From the NCBI RefSeq assembly GCF_001435815.1, contig NZ_AZFV01000007.1, forward strand, positions 50,481-114,480: DNA of 64,000 nucleotides. The letters run 5' to 3'. Each line of letters opens with the position of its first letter. The first letter of the stretch is position 1. Made by a program: the position numbers and the translations under genes. The notes under the pieces were generated by a model. The model made no database searches and had not been told where the DNA came from. It was given only the letters and a program-made list of their open reading frames with translations. The DNA comes from Companilactobacillus nantensis DSM 16982. GTDB taxonomy: Bacteria; Bacillota; Bacilli; Lactobacillales; Lactobacillaceae. Of this stretch, positions 17,306 to 24,890 are shown in pieces.

Positions 17306-18124
17306 TTAGAAATCTGTAAAAATTTTCTCACCGTATAACTCAGAAAACAAATCTTTTCGTTGATGAGCTTCCAAACGTTTATCGTCATCATGGGCTTCTT
17401 GAGCCAAACGTGCCATTAGAAAATAGCAGTTAGCCAACATGTAATGTGAATCATGCTTAGCAATAAAACTGATGCCATCAACCAAATAAGCCGTTGAATT
17501 TTGATAATCATTCAACTTGAAATAAATTAATGCAGCCAAGTAATAGATGATATTTTGATTCTCATCATAAGCAAACTCATTCCAATTCCGAAAAGCTAAG
17601 TCAACATTATCAACCGCACCCGTTTTATTATTTTGCAGGGCGTCAATACATCCCATCGCCAAATAGCCTAGTCGTGAAATTGTATTCAGTTGCAAGTGAT
17701 TAACTTCTGCTAATGACAGCTTAAATGAAGCCAATCCTTCATCGAGCGCACCCGTTTGTAACTGGGAAACGCCTAAATAGTAGTAATAGGCTTGCATTTG
17801 TTGAGCTGTTTCCAGTTGATCAACTACATCATCTTGCTGTAAAAAAGCCAACAATTCCTTATATTGATGTTGATTGCACAGCTTATCCACCGTTTGGTTG
17901 AAATCCTCGTGATTACTAATGTTGTAATTAGTTGCCAAACTGATTTCATTTAAATCGACATTGAGTTTTTTCGCCAAGTTGATCAACAAATTAGCGTTGG
18001 GAATATAAACATCATTCTCAATTGCTGACAACATTGATTGGGCACAAACACCTTCAGCAAGTTCTTTTTGTGTCAGTCCTTTTTCTTTACGTAATTCTTT
18101 TAAGACAGTCCCTAAGTTTTTCAT
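17306..18124 (-). CDS. XRE-family regulator with TPR-like C-terminus (RRNPP-like)
   Basis: A 272-residue protein with an N-terminal helix-turn-helix (LGTVLKELRKEKGLTQKELAEGVCAQSMLSAIENDVYIPNANLL, about residues 1-50) and a helical TPR-like remainder (for example YYYYLGVSQLQTGALDEGLASFKLSL and NIIYYLAALIYFKLNDYQNSTAYL). This is the layout of PlcR/Rgg-type regulators, whose TPR domain often binds a secreted peptide pheromone. I found no obvious short peptide gene next to it, so a pheromone link is open. The ATG preceded by AGGGATT is preferred to a TTG two codons earlier. Confidence 0.82.
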   Translation of the reverse strand: MKNLGTVLKELRKEKGLTQKELAEGVCAQSMLSAIENDVYIPNANLLINLAKKLNVDLNEISLATNYNISNHEDFNQTVDKLCNQHQYKELLAFLQQDDVVDQLETAQQMQAYYYYLGVSQLQTGALDEGLASFKLSLAEVNHLQLNTISRLGYLAMGCIDALQNNKTGAVDNVDLAFRNWNEFAYDENQNIIYYLAALIYFKLNDYQNSTAYLVDGISFIAKHDSHYMLANCYFLMARLAQEAHDDDKRLEAHQRKDLFSELYGEKIFTDF

Positions 18125-18191
18125 ATACAATCCCTGAATTCTACATTTAATAACTTACTTCAATTCTAAAGTAAATTAGCAATAAATACAC

Positions 18192-18219
18192 AAAAAAGGA
18201 ACTGCTTTCGCAATTCCTT
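18192..18219 (-). terminator. Terminator of the 95-residue protein gene
   Basis: AAGGAANTGC TTTC GCANTTCCTT stem directly after the stop codon, followed by TTTTTT on the minus strand. Confidence 0.8.
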
Positions 18220-18220
18220 A

Positions 18221-18508
18221 TTAATCTTCTTGTGATATTTTTACAACTGGACTAGTAATTCGAGTGGTAAAAGCGGCTTCTGAATCAAGTGGTTGTAAAG
18301 CTAAAATTGCTGGTTGACCAACTTCGATTCTGAATTGATTCAAAACCTCAATATTTTCAGTATCCATTCTAAGCTGCCGACCTCGTAATTCATCCCGATG
18401 CCGATTTAAAAAGACTTTTGAATCTTTAATAATTATTTTGTAAACGGACCTCGTCATCGTGATAAATGTGTACGTACCATCTGGAAAGTTATATTCCAAA
18501 GCCTCCAT
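18221..18508 (-). CDS. Hypothetical protein, 95 residues
   Basis: A short soluble, charged protein (EALEYNFPDGTYTFITM... ending in SPVVKISQED) without membrane segments or a motif I recognise. It has a clear ribosome site (AAGGAGT 6 nt before the ATG) and its own terminator immediately after the stop, which supports it as a real monocistronic gene. Confidence 0.6.
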   Translation of the reverse strand: MEALEYNFPDGTYTFITMTRSVYKIIIKDSKVFLNRHRDELRGRQLRMDTENIEVLNQFRIEVGQPAILALQPLDSEAAFTTRITSPVVKISQED

Positions 18509-18579
18509 GCGTCCACTCCTTAATTATATATTTAACGCATGATTAATATTATCACTCTATGTAGTGTCAGTTAAATATG

Positions 18580-18626
18580 TCGTCTTCTGAACTGAGAAAA
18601 GCTGGACTGGCTGTGCGAACTAGTTC
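18580..18626 (-). repeat. Remnant of a family A element
   Basis: CGTCTTCTGAAC..., then ACTGGCTGTGCG (as in copy A2), followed at once by AACTAGTTC, which resembles the other end. The interior helices are missing, consistent with an internally deleted copy. Confidence 0.5.
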
Positions 18627-18711
18627 TTTTATAAATTTAATTTTTGTGAATTTCTGAAATATAATAAAACATTAGAATTAATGTTAAAAAGATTATTTAG
18701 AACAATATATA

Positions 18712-19533
18712 TTATTGCAACTCTTTTTGAGTCCAAGCTGGAGTTTCATAACCGCTAAATTTCTTATTGATTAGATCAGCAACTTCTTTAGTATGGTAAG
18801 CTTTTACAATTTTCTTAAAAGTTGGATTGTCTTTATCCTTGGCATTAGCTGACAAAATGTTGACATAAGGCTTTGATTTGGCAGTAATCTTTTCCCGATA
18901 AATAGCATTCTTAGGGTTCAACTTAGCGTCACTGGCAACTCCACTGTTAACACATGCAGCCGTGACATCGTCTAATGATTTAGCTGTTTGTCCAGCGTCC
19001 AAAGATGAAATTTTGATACCACGTGTATTCTCAGTAATATCACGTAAACTTGGAATCTTTGCGTTATTCAACTTGATCAAGCCAGCACTTTCTAACAATT
19101 GTAATGCTCGACCCTCATTAGTCACATCATTAGGTACAACAACTTTATCACCCTTTTTCAATTGACTGATGTTAGTGATTTTCTTAGAAAAGAGTGACAT
19201 TGGAGCAATTACAGTTGTTCCTAATGCTACGATATTAGTCTTATGTTTCTTGTTCCAATCACTTTGGAAAGTATAAGTTTGGAAATCATTCATATCAATT
19301 TCCCCAGCAGCCAATGCGGTATTTGGTTGGTTATAGTCAGAAAATTCAACAATTTTAATATTGATACCCTCTTTTTTAACAATCTGGGCAACTTTTTCCA
19401 ACTCCGGATTGTTGGCTCCAGAAATACCAACTTTAACTGTCTTGCCAGAACTGCTATTACCGCAGCCTGCTAAAATAAATAAACTAAGTGTGGTAACGAA
19501 TAATAATAATATCCCCTTAATTCGACGCTTCAT
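18712..19533 (-). CDS. metQ: Methionine ABC transporter substrate-binding lipoprotein (second copy)
   Basis: A 273-residue NlpA/MetQ-family lipoprotein: signal peptide with lipobox LAGC (Cys near residue 24), then the family blocks VKVGISGANNPELEKVAQIV, EFSDYNQPNTALAAGEIDMNDFQTYTF and the C-terminal AYHTKEVADLINKKFSG. It captures L- or D-methionine for MetNI. It is the last gene of the met locus, 158 nt after metI, and is preceded by an intrinsic terminator with a degenerate T-box-like sequence. It is clearly paralogous to the metQ at 21778-22602. Confidence 0.92.
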   Translation of the reverse strand: MKRRIKGILLLFVTTLSLFILAGCGNSSSGKTVKVGISGANNPELEKVAQIVKKEGINIKIVEFSDYNQPNTALAAGEIDMNDFQTYTFQSDWNKKHKTNIVALGTTVIAPMSLFSKKITNISQLKKGDKVVVPNDVTNEGRALQLLESAGLIKLNNAKIPSLRDITENTRGIKISSLDAGQTAKSLDDVTAACVNSGVASDAKLNPKNAIYREKITAKSKPYVNILSANAKDKDNPTFKKIVKAYHTKEVADLINKKFSGYETPAWTQKELQ

Positions 19534-19554
19534 AATTTTTTCCTCCTCAAAATT

Positions 19555-19615
19555 AAAAAGACGCTTCTATCGGACAATGTTTGCCAAATAGAAGCGTCTT
19601 TTTATGACGCGGTAT
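19555..19615 (-). promoter_or_regulatory. Truncated T-box-like relic with terminator before second metQ
   Basis: On the minus strand, AATACCGCG is followed by the hairpin GACGCTTCTAT...ATAGAAGCGTC and TTTTT, ending 22 nt before the metQ start. The order and stem sequence mirror the true T-box upstream of the first metQ (TGGTACCGCG, then GTCGCTTC...GAAGCGAC and T-run). No Stem I fits in the less than 90 nt left before metI, so it cannot be a complete tRNA sensor. It acts at least as a terminator between metI and metQ. Confidence 0.6.
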
Positions 19616-19691
19616 TTAAAAGCAAACTTTCTCATACTTACTTTTCAAAATACCAATTAATTCAATTGCTATTGTGGTAGTTGCAATTAAA

Positions 19692-20381
19692 TTAATGTTC
19701 TAGCTTACGAACTGCGAGATCTCCCAGTCCTTGAATAACGAAAACCAATACTAAAATGAATAACATGGAAACAATTGTCACATCATTTTCGAAACGTTGA
19801 TAACCAACGGAAATGGCCATGTTACCAAGACCACCACCACCAACGGCACCAGCCATGGCAGTTAATCCAATCAAACTAATGATTGTCAAAGTTCCGGAAC
19901 GAATCAATTCAGGTAATCCTTCGCGTAGGTAAACACGGAAGATAATTTTCATTGGTGACAATCCGATTGCTTCAGCGGCTTCAATTACACCAGGGTCAAC
20001 TTCAACTAATGCCAATTGAACTTGTCGTGCAAAGAATGGAGCTGTTCCGATAACTAACGGTACCAAAGCACCAGTAGGTCCAATTGTTTGGCCGACAATC
20101 AACTTAGTGAACGGTCCGATAACCGCTAGCAAAATGATGAACGGAATTGATCTGAATAGGTTGACTAACTTATCCAACCAATAGTAGAAATTCTTATGTG
20201 GTGTAATGCCGTCTTTTGCTGTAACGACTAAGAGAATTCCTAAGATGATACCAATAATACCGGCAAATAAGGCACTGACAAAAGTCATATAAAGTGTTTG
20301 CCAGATAGCGGTAACGAAACCATTATCGCCTTCCCAGTTAGCAACAACGTTGGGTAAAAACTTATTTACTAATCCTGTCAT
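19692..20381 (-). CDS. metI: Methionine ABC transporter permease
   Basis: A 229-residue MetI-type permease with about five to six transmembrane helices. The ABC-coupling EAA loop VDPGVIEAAEAIGLSPMKIIFRVYL and the MAGAVGGGGLGNMAI stretch are typical of MetI. Two subunits form the channel with two MetN ATPases. It starts 3 nt after metN. Confidence 0.95.
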   Translation of the reverse strand: MTGLVNKFLPNVVANWEGDNGFVTAIWQTLYMTFVSALFAGIIGIILGILLVVTAKDGITPHKNFYYWLDKLVNLFRSIPFIILLAVIGPFTKLIVGQTIGPTGALVPLVIGTAPFFARQVQLALVEVDPGVIEAAEAIGLSPMKIIFRVYLREGLPELIRSGTLTIISLIGLTAMAGAVGGGGLGNMAISVGYQRFENDVTIVSMLFILVLVFVIQGLGDLAVRKLEH

Positions 20382-20384
20382 GAA

Positions 20385-21443
20385 TTATTTGCCCTCTTTC
20401 TTTAAATCAATTTCTTTAACATTAACTTTTAAACTATTTAAATATTTAATTGCTTCTTCAACTTTGTCATCATCACCTGTTAAAGCGAATAGCATAATTC
20501 CAACTGTGGTATTTTGGAGTCTTTCAATATTACTGAAAAGAATATTTGCTTCAACTTGGAAACGTTTATATAGTTCAACAACAATTGGTTCATTAGTTGA
20601 ATCACCGATATAATTCAATTCAATCAGACGACCGGAAAGCTTATCAACGATTCCACTATCACGAATTTCATCAAGGACAGAACCGATGTGTGTTGATGTA
20701 TTAACAAAGTCCTTCGTCAATTGTTCCTTTGGATTACCAAAGATTGAAAGCAAGTCGCCCTCTTCAATTAAACGACCATTTTCCATGACGGAAACGCGAT
20801 TACAAATTTGTTTAATGGCATCCATTTCGTGAGTGATAATCACGATGGTAATACCTAATTCTTTGTTCAAACGACCAAGTAGATCCAAGATTTCAGTGGT
20901 AGTCTTTGGATCCAAAGCACTTGTAGCCTCATCAGAAATCAGAATTTCAGGATCATTTGCAAGTGCACGCGCAATTGCCACACGTTGTTTTTGACCACCG
21001 GATAATTGTGATGGATAGTTATTAGCACGATCTGACAAGCCTACAATGTCCAAGAGCTTGTCGATTTTCTGCTTACGTTCAGCCTTACTTAAACCTGAAT
21101 CACGTAATGGAAAATCAACATTTCCATAGACGGTCAAGGAATTCATTAAATTAAAGTGTTGGAAAATCATTCCAATATTACGACGAGCTGTACGCAAATC
21201 TTTTTGACTTAATTCGAGCATGTTTTGACCATTCACGATAACTGTCCCAGCTGTTGGCTTTTGTAATAAATTGATTACACGAACCAAAGTACTCTTACCA
21301 GCACCGGAGTAGCCAATCACCCCGAAAACGTCGCCTTTCTTAACGTCAATTGAAACATCTTTAACGGCTTCAATTGTTTTCCCTTCATTTTGAAAGGTAA
21401 CATCTATTTTCTTAAGCTGAATTATCCCATTTTGTTCTGCCAT
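20385..21443 (-). CDS. metN: Methionine ABC transporter ATP-binding protein
   Basis: A 352-residue ABC ATPase: Walker [11 protein letters not shown]-loop FQHF, signature [15 protein letters not shown], Walker [14 protein letters not shown]-loop ITHEMD. A C-terminal ACT-like NIL domain (about residues 270-345) gives allosteric inhibition by intracellular methionine in MetN. It is separated from the upstream metQ by 334 bp that hold repeat A8, so the two halves of the operon are divided by a cloverleaf element. Confidence 0.95.
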   Translation of the reverse strand: MAEQNGIIQLKKIDVTFQNEGKTIEAVKDVSIDVKKGDVFGVIGYSGAGKSTLVRVINLLQKPTAGTVIVNGQNMLELSQKDLRTARRNIGMIFQHFNLMNSLTVYGNVDFPLRDSGLSKAERKQKIDKLLDIVGLSDRANNYPSQLSGGQKQRVAIARALANDPEILISDEATSALDPKTTTEILDLLGRLNKELGITIVIITHEMDAIKQICNRVSVMENGRLIEEGDLLSIFGNPKEQLTKDFVNTSTHIGSVLDEIRDSGIVDKLSGRLIELNYIGDSTNEPIVVELYKRFQVEANILFSNIERLQNTTVGIMLFALTGDDDKVEEAIKYLNSLKVNVKEIDLKKEGK

Positions 21444-21523
21444 TTAATAATTACTCCCTTAACTTAAAATCTTTGAATCGCGATAGTTTGTGTGACTAAA
21501 CGATCCCCAAATCATAAAGTCAT

Positions 21524-21702
21524 GTAGGCCTCCGGGAGTGATAGAAATTTGCCTGCTGTGGGACCGTCTGGAGCCAAGGTCTCCAGACTCGGTTTTGAAC
21601 TTCGCAAAGTACGCGAATTTCAAAACACGTCCTGTGCTGTAAGAGCTAAAGCTCTAACACCACTGCCACTGCTGGCAAATTCTATCACTCCCTCCGGCTA
21701 AT
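21524..21702 (-). repeat. Family A cloverleaf element, copy A8, inside the met locus
   Basis: Complete copy in minus orientation. The arms are GGGAGTGATAGAA(A)TTTGCC and its complement with the usual single extra base. P4 is GTCTGGAG/CTCCAGAC (perfect) around ACCTTGG. P3 is TTTTGAACTTCGC/GCGAATTTCAAAA. P2 is GTTAGAGC/GCTCTTAC. It lies between the first metQ and metN, so if the locus is one transcript the element is carried in the message. Confidence 0.92.
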
Positions 21703-21777
21703 TAATACTGCAGCTTACTTTATCTAACTAAAGCTAACACCAAATTCTAAACTCTCAAAACCTATTTCTACTATTAA

Positions 21778-22602
21778 TTAAAGCTTAGCGTTCCAAGCAG
21801 GAATTTCGTTTCCGCCGTAAACTTTCTTGATTTCTTTTTCAACATCTTTAGTTTGGAAAGCTTTAACAACTTTCTTGTAAGTCTTGTTATCTTTGTTCTT
21901 CTTTTGAGCAACGATGATGTTGATCCAAGGAATTGAGTTCTTGTTGATTTTTTCTGTTACAACGGCTTTCTTAGGGTTCAATTTAGCATCATTAGCAACG
22001 TTACCATTAACAACTGCGGCATCAACGTCATCTAGTGAACGAGCTGTTTGAGCTGCGTCTAATGTTGTGAACTTCAAGTTAAGCTTGTTTTCTTTGATAT
22101 CTTTTGTTGAAGGTAATGTCTTGCTATCATCAAGCTTTAAAACACCATTGTATTCTAGTAATTGTAATGCACGGGCTTCGTTGGAAGCATCGTTAGGAAT
22201 AGCAATCTTAGCACCGTTCTTTAATTCACTAAGCTTTGTGATCTTGTGTGAATATAAAGCCATTGGTTGGATAACTGTCTTACCAATTGAAACTAAATCA
22301 CTCTTGTGTGCTTTGTTCCAGGCATTCAAGAAGTCAGTATGTTGATAAGCGTTAATGTCAACTTCCCCTTGAACTAAGGCTGTATTTGGTTGATTGTAAT
22401 CGTTGAATTGAACAATCTTCAAATCAATGCCTTCACTCTTAACGTTCTTTTGAACAATTTTCCAAATTGGAGCATCTGAAGGGTTGATTCCTACTTTAAC
22501 TGTTTGGGTCTTACTTTGATTACCGCAACCAGCTAGTACAAAAATAAATAATGCTGTGAAGGCTAATAAAATCACCTTACCAAATTTCTTAACTTTACTC
22601 AT
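21778..22602 (-). CDS. metQ: Methionine ABC transporter substrate-binding lipoprotein (first copy)
   Basis: A 274-residue NlpA/MetQ-family lipoprotein with lipobox LAGC (Cys near residue 26) and the family blocks VKVGINPSDAPIWKIVQ, QFNDYNQPNTALVQGEVDINAYQHTDFL and ARSLDDVDAAVVNGNVANDA. It is controlled by the methionine T-box directly upstream. It is paralogous to the metQ at the far end of the locus, and both are followed or preceded by related terminators. Confidence 0.93.
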   Translation of the reverse strand: MSKVKKFGKVILLAFTALFIFVLAGCGNQSKTQTVKVGINPSDAPIWKIVQKNVKSEGIDLKIVQFNDYNQPNTALVQGEVDINAYQHTDFLNAWNKAHKSDLVSIGKTVIQPMALYSHKITKLSELKNGAKIAIPNDASNEARALQLLEYNGVLKLDDSKTLPSTKDIKENKLNLKFTTLDAAQTARSLDDVDAAVVNGNVANDAKLNPKKAVVTEKINKNSIPWINIIVAQKKNKDNKTYKKVVKAFQTKDVEKEIKKVYGGNEIPAWNAKL

Positions 22603-22654
22603 ATCTTTCTCCCACCTTACCTAATACTAATCGACTAAAAAATATTTATGGAAA

Positions 22655-22935
22655 CAAAAAAAGTCGCTTCAAAACTGAACATCTCTGTCCAATCTTAGAA
22701 GCGACTCCTCGCGGTACCATTCTAATTCGGAATAAATTTACACTTATCCCCTTAACAACATACAAAATTTCTATATGCGTGTACTGTAAAGGGTACCAAC
22801 CATTGCATCTTTATCCGAAGATTCAGCGCACCAATCACGGGTCATTTTCATTCAAGTCGTTGCCCTCATCTCAGCAAATAGAGGTTTTCTGTACAAACGA
22901 GGCTGAATTACTTCCCCCGATCAAATTGTTTAATA
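22655..22935 (-). promoter_or_regulatory. T-box leader (methionine) of the met locus
   Basis: On the minus strand the leader shows, in order, a Stem I region (GGGGGAAGTAATTCAGCC and GCTGAGATGAGGG), the probable specifier loop GAAAATGACCC with codon ATG followed by A, the T-box sequence AATGGTACCGCG (22710-22721) that pairs with the tRNA acceptor end, and a terminator GTCGCTTC...GAAGCGAC with a T-run. Uncharged tRNA-Met would stabilise the antiterminator and switch on metQ. Reading the specifier as ATG is an inference that fits the regulated gene. Confidence 0.9.
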
Positions 22936-22965
22936 AATATCTTTTGTTAATCGTTGGTTAGATAA

Positions 22966-23316
22966 TACAATCTAATTTTTGAAATGTCAATCAATAAAAA
23001 TAAGTTTTTTCAGTTAGTTTTCTAATTTTATATTTATATGCCAAATGGTATTTATAACATGATATTGAAAGAAGTCCCGTCTTTTCAATGGTTTCTGAGG
23101 TTTGCCGTTATGCGTTTTATAACGTTCTAATGATATTTTTGTAGAAATAAAAAGTTTATAAATATCTTTTCATTTTAGAATTTACATTAGTAAAATTAAA
23201 TTTTTACTAATAATGATATTATCAACTAAAATAACTATATTCCTTTTACTACTCATATATAATTTTCAAATAAATGAGATAATAAAACTAAAATTCGACC
23301 ACCAAAGGATAATTAA
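22966..23316. other. Gene-free AT-rich stretch between T-box and SAP-domain gene
   Basis: No gene was recognised. It holds the palindrome TTAGTAAAA/TTTTTACTAA (about 23188-23211) and presumably the divergent promoters of the met locus and the SAP-domain gene. Confidence 0.5.
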
Positions 23317-23910
23317 ATGTCTCTGCCAATTGATAGTATTAAATCTCGTCAAATTACCCAAACCGATTTTGAATCTAAATATTTTTATAAAACTGAATTG
23401 CAATCTATTTGTCGTAGTTTAGATTTAAACACTACTGGTACTAAATACGATCTAAATAAGCGAATTATTAATTACTTAAATTCAGAAACACAACCTATTA
23501 TTGTCATGAAAAAACAGCATACGGTTTCTAAAGTTTTAACATTAGACACCTCAATCATTGATGGTGTTAAATTGAACCAAACTTTACGTGATTTTCTCGC
23601 ACAACATTACCACCAAGAATTCTTCAAATTTTCAAAAGAAATGGCTGTGGCTATCCGTAATGCTAAAAAAACAAATGATTCAACGGTTACAATTCAAACA
23701 CTTATTGATATTCACGATAGAAAACTTTTAATTGATACCAAAAAAGATGATGTGAGCTATCAATGGAATCAATTTGTTAAGGATTTCTGTGCTGATTCTG
23801 CTACTCAAAAATTCAGTAATAAGTTAAAATCAGCAGCTATTTTATGGAAAATCGTTAAAAATCAACCCGATAAACGTTATTCCCATCAACTTTTGAAACA
23901 TTTGTCATAA
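23317..23910 (+). CDS. SAP-domain protein (DUF6434-like)
   Basis: A 197-residue soluble protein whose N-terminal part contains a SAP-like helix-extended loop-helix (FYKTELQSICRSLDLNTTGTKYDLNKRIINYL, about residues 27-58), typical of DNA- or RNA-binding SAP domains. The C-terminal half (DISYQW... type: DDVSYQWNQFVKDFCADSATQKFSNKLKSAAILWK) fits the DUF6434 region often fused to SAP in lactobacilli. Function unknown. AAAGGAT precedes the ATG; a terminator follows the stop. Confidence 0.7.
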   Translation: MSLPIDSIKSRQITQTDFESKYFYKTELQSICRSLDLNTTGTKYDLNKRIINYLNSETQPIIVMKKQHTVSKVLTLDTSIIDGVKLNQTLRDFLAQHYHQEFFKFSKEMAVAIRNAKKTNDSTVTIQTLIDIHDRKLLIDTKKDDVSYQWNQFVKDFCADSATQKFSNKLKSAAILWKIVKNQPDKRYSHQLLKHLS

Positions 23911-23911
23911 C

Positions 23912-23946
23912 AAAAAAGGCCTTCTAAATTAATAGAAAGTCTTTTT
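23912..23946. terminator. Terminator of the SAP-domain gene
   Basis: AAAGGCCTTCTA AATTAA TAGAAAGTCTTTTT, a stem with one mismatch and a T-run; A-rich on the other side, so it may serve the convergent LysM gene as well. Confidence 0.7.
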
Positions 23947-23982
23947 CGGCAATTGTCTGTTGCATCTATATTCTACCCTAAA

Positions 23983-24684
23983 TTATGATAAAACTTCAAC
24001 TGAAGCTGTTGTAACACCATATGAAGGAATTGATGAACTAGGCATAGCAACATCTAATTGTTGTGAGTTAGAGTTAGCAAATGTTCCTGTATCATTAACT
24101 GTTCTGTAAAGAACTGTTCCGTCAGATAAAGTAATCTTCAATTGTGTACCCTTAGGGAATACTGAAAGGTTAGCGGCAACACCACTGTAACCCATGTTTG
24201 AACCTAAAACAGCTGGATCATAGAAAGAAATCTTGAATGTTCCTTGTGAAGTACCAGTTGTACTTGCTGATTGTGTTGTAGCTTGTGAAGTTGTATCTGT
24301 TGTTTGTTGTGTTTGTGTAGTATCTGTAGTTGTGTCTGTTGAAGCGGCTGTTGTATCAGTTGTTGCGGCAGCTTGTGTATCAGCAGATGTATCTGTAGTT
24401 GTATCTGTAGTTGTATTTGTATTTGCGGTTGTAGTTGTAGCGCCAGGCAATGTGATTGTTTCACCTGGGAAGATTAAGTCAAATCCGCCAACTTCACGTC
24501 CGTTAGCTTGTTCTAGAGCAGAAATACTAATTCCGTTAGCTTCGGCGATACTCTTGTATGAATCACCCTTTTCAACTGTAACCTTGTTTCCGTTAGTTAC
24601 GGCAGCTTGGGCTGTATTTGTTGAAGCTAAAACTCCTGTCAAAGCCATTGCACTTACTAAAGCGATAGATAAAACTTTTTTCAT
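23983..24684 (-). CDS. Secreted LysM protein with C-terminal 3D/RlpA-like domain
   Basis: A 233-residue exported protein. Signal peptide (1-28, ending AQAA), one LysM peptidoglycan-binding domain (about 33-80, VTVEKGDSYKSIAEANGISISALEQAN...), a low-complexity Thr/Asp/Ala/Gln linker (about 82-145), and a C-terminal double-psi beta-barrel-like domain (about 147-233) with YRTVNDTG and LDVAMP resembling 3D-domain active-site strands. Such proteins bind the wall; enzymatic activity of the C-terminal domain is possible but not proven. The linker is built of repeated ACA/GAT-rich codons, which produces long open frames on other strands that are not genes. Confidence 0.85.
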   Translation of the reverse strand: MKKVLSIALVSAMALTGVLASTNTAQAAVTNGNKVTVEKGDSYKSIAEANGISISALEQANGREVGGFDLIFPGETITLPGATTTTANTNTTTDTTTDTSADTQAAATTDTTAASTDTTTDTTQTQQTTDTTSQATTQSASTTGTSQGTFKISFYDPAVLGSNMGYSGVAANLSVFPKGTQLKITLSDGTVLYRTVNDTGTFANSNSQQLDVAMPSSSIPSYGVTTASVEVLS

Positions 24685-24854
24685 AAATTAATTACATCCT
24701 TAATATTTAAAATTTAATTTCTCTCAATTGCTATGGTGCTATACTAACAGCTCAATATTACACAACAACGTCCGCAAAGTTACATTTTCCAGATATTATG
24801 TAATCTTAGTAATGTTAGTGAAATATTAAATATTTAAGGTAACTCAGACTTTTA

Positions 24855-24883
24855 TTGTCATGGAGATATAATCATGTTATAGT
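24855..24883 (+). promoter_or_regulatory. Candidate promoter placing transcription start at the yitT ATG
   Basis: TTGTCA (24855-24860), 17 bp, TATAGT (24878-24883). Transcription would begin near 24890, at the ATG at 24891. A second -10-like TATAAT lies at 24867-24872 but lacks a matching -35. Confidence 0.45.
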
Positions 24884-24890
24884 TATATAT

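Noticed and set aside
3912..21702. Family A as tRNA genes, because of the cloverleaf fold
   Set aside because: It is twice the size of a tRNA, has no anticodon-arm or T-arm consensus, and its closing helix is about 20 bp.
3912..21702. Family A as insertion sequences or a CRISPR array
   Set aside because: No transposase gene, no clear target duplications, no regular spacing and no cas genes. A non-autonomous mobile element remains possible.
24204..24691. Long frames on both strands overlapping the LysM protein linker
   Set aside because: Low-complexity ACA/GAT-type codons lack stops in several frames. The real frame has a signal peptide, LysM and 3D-like domains.
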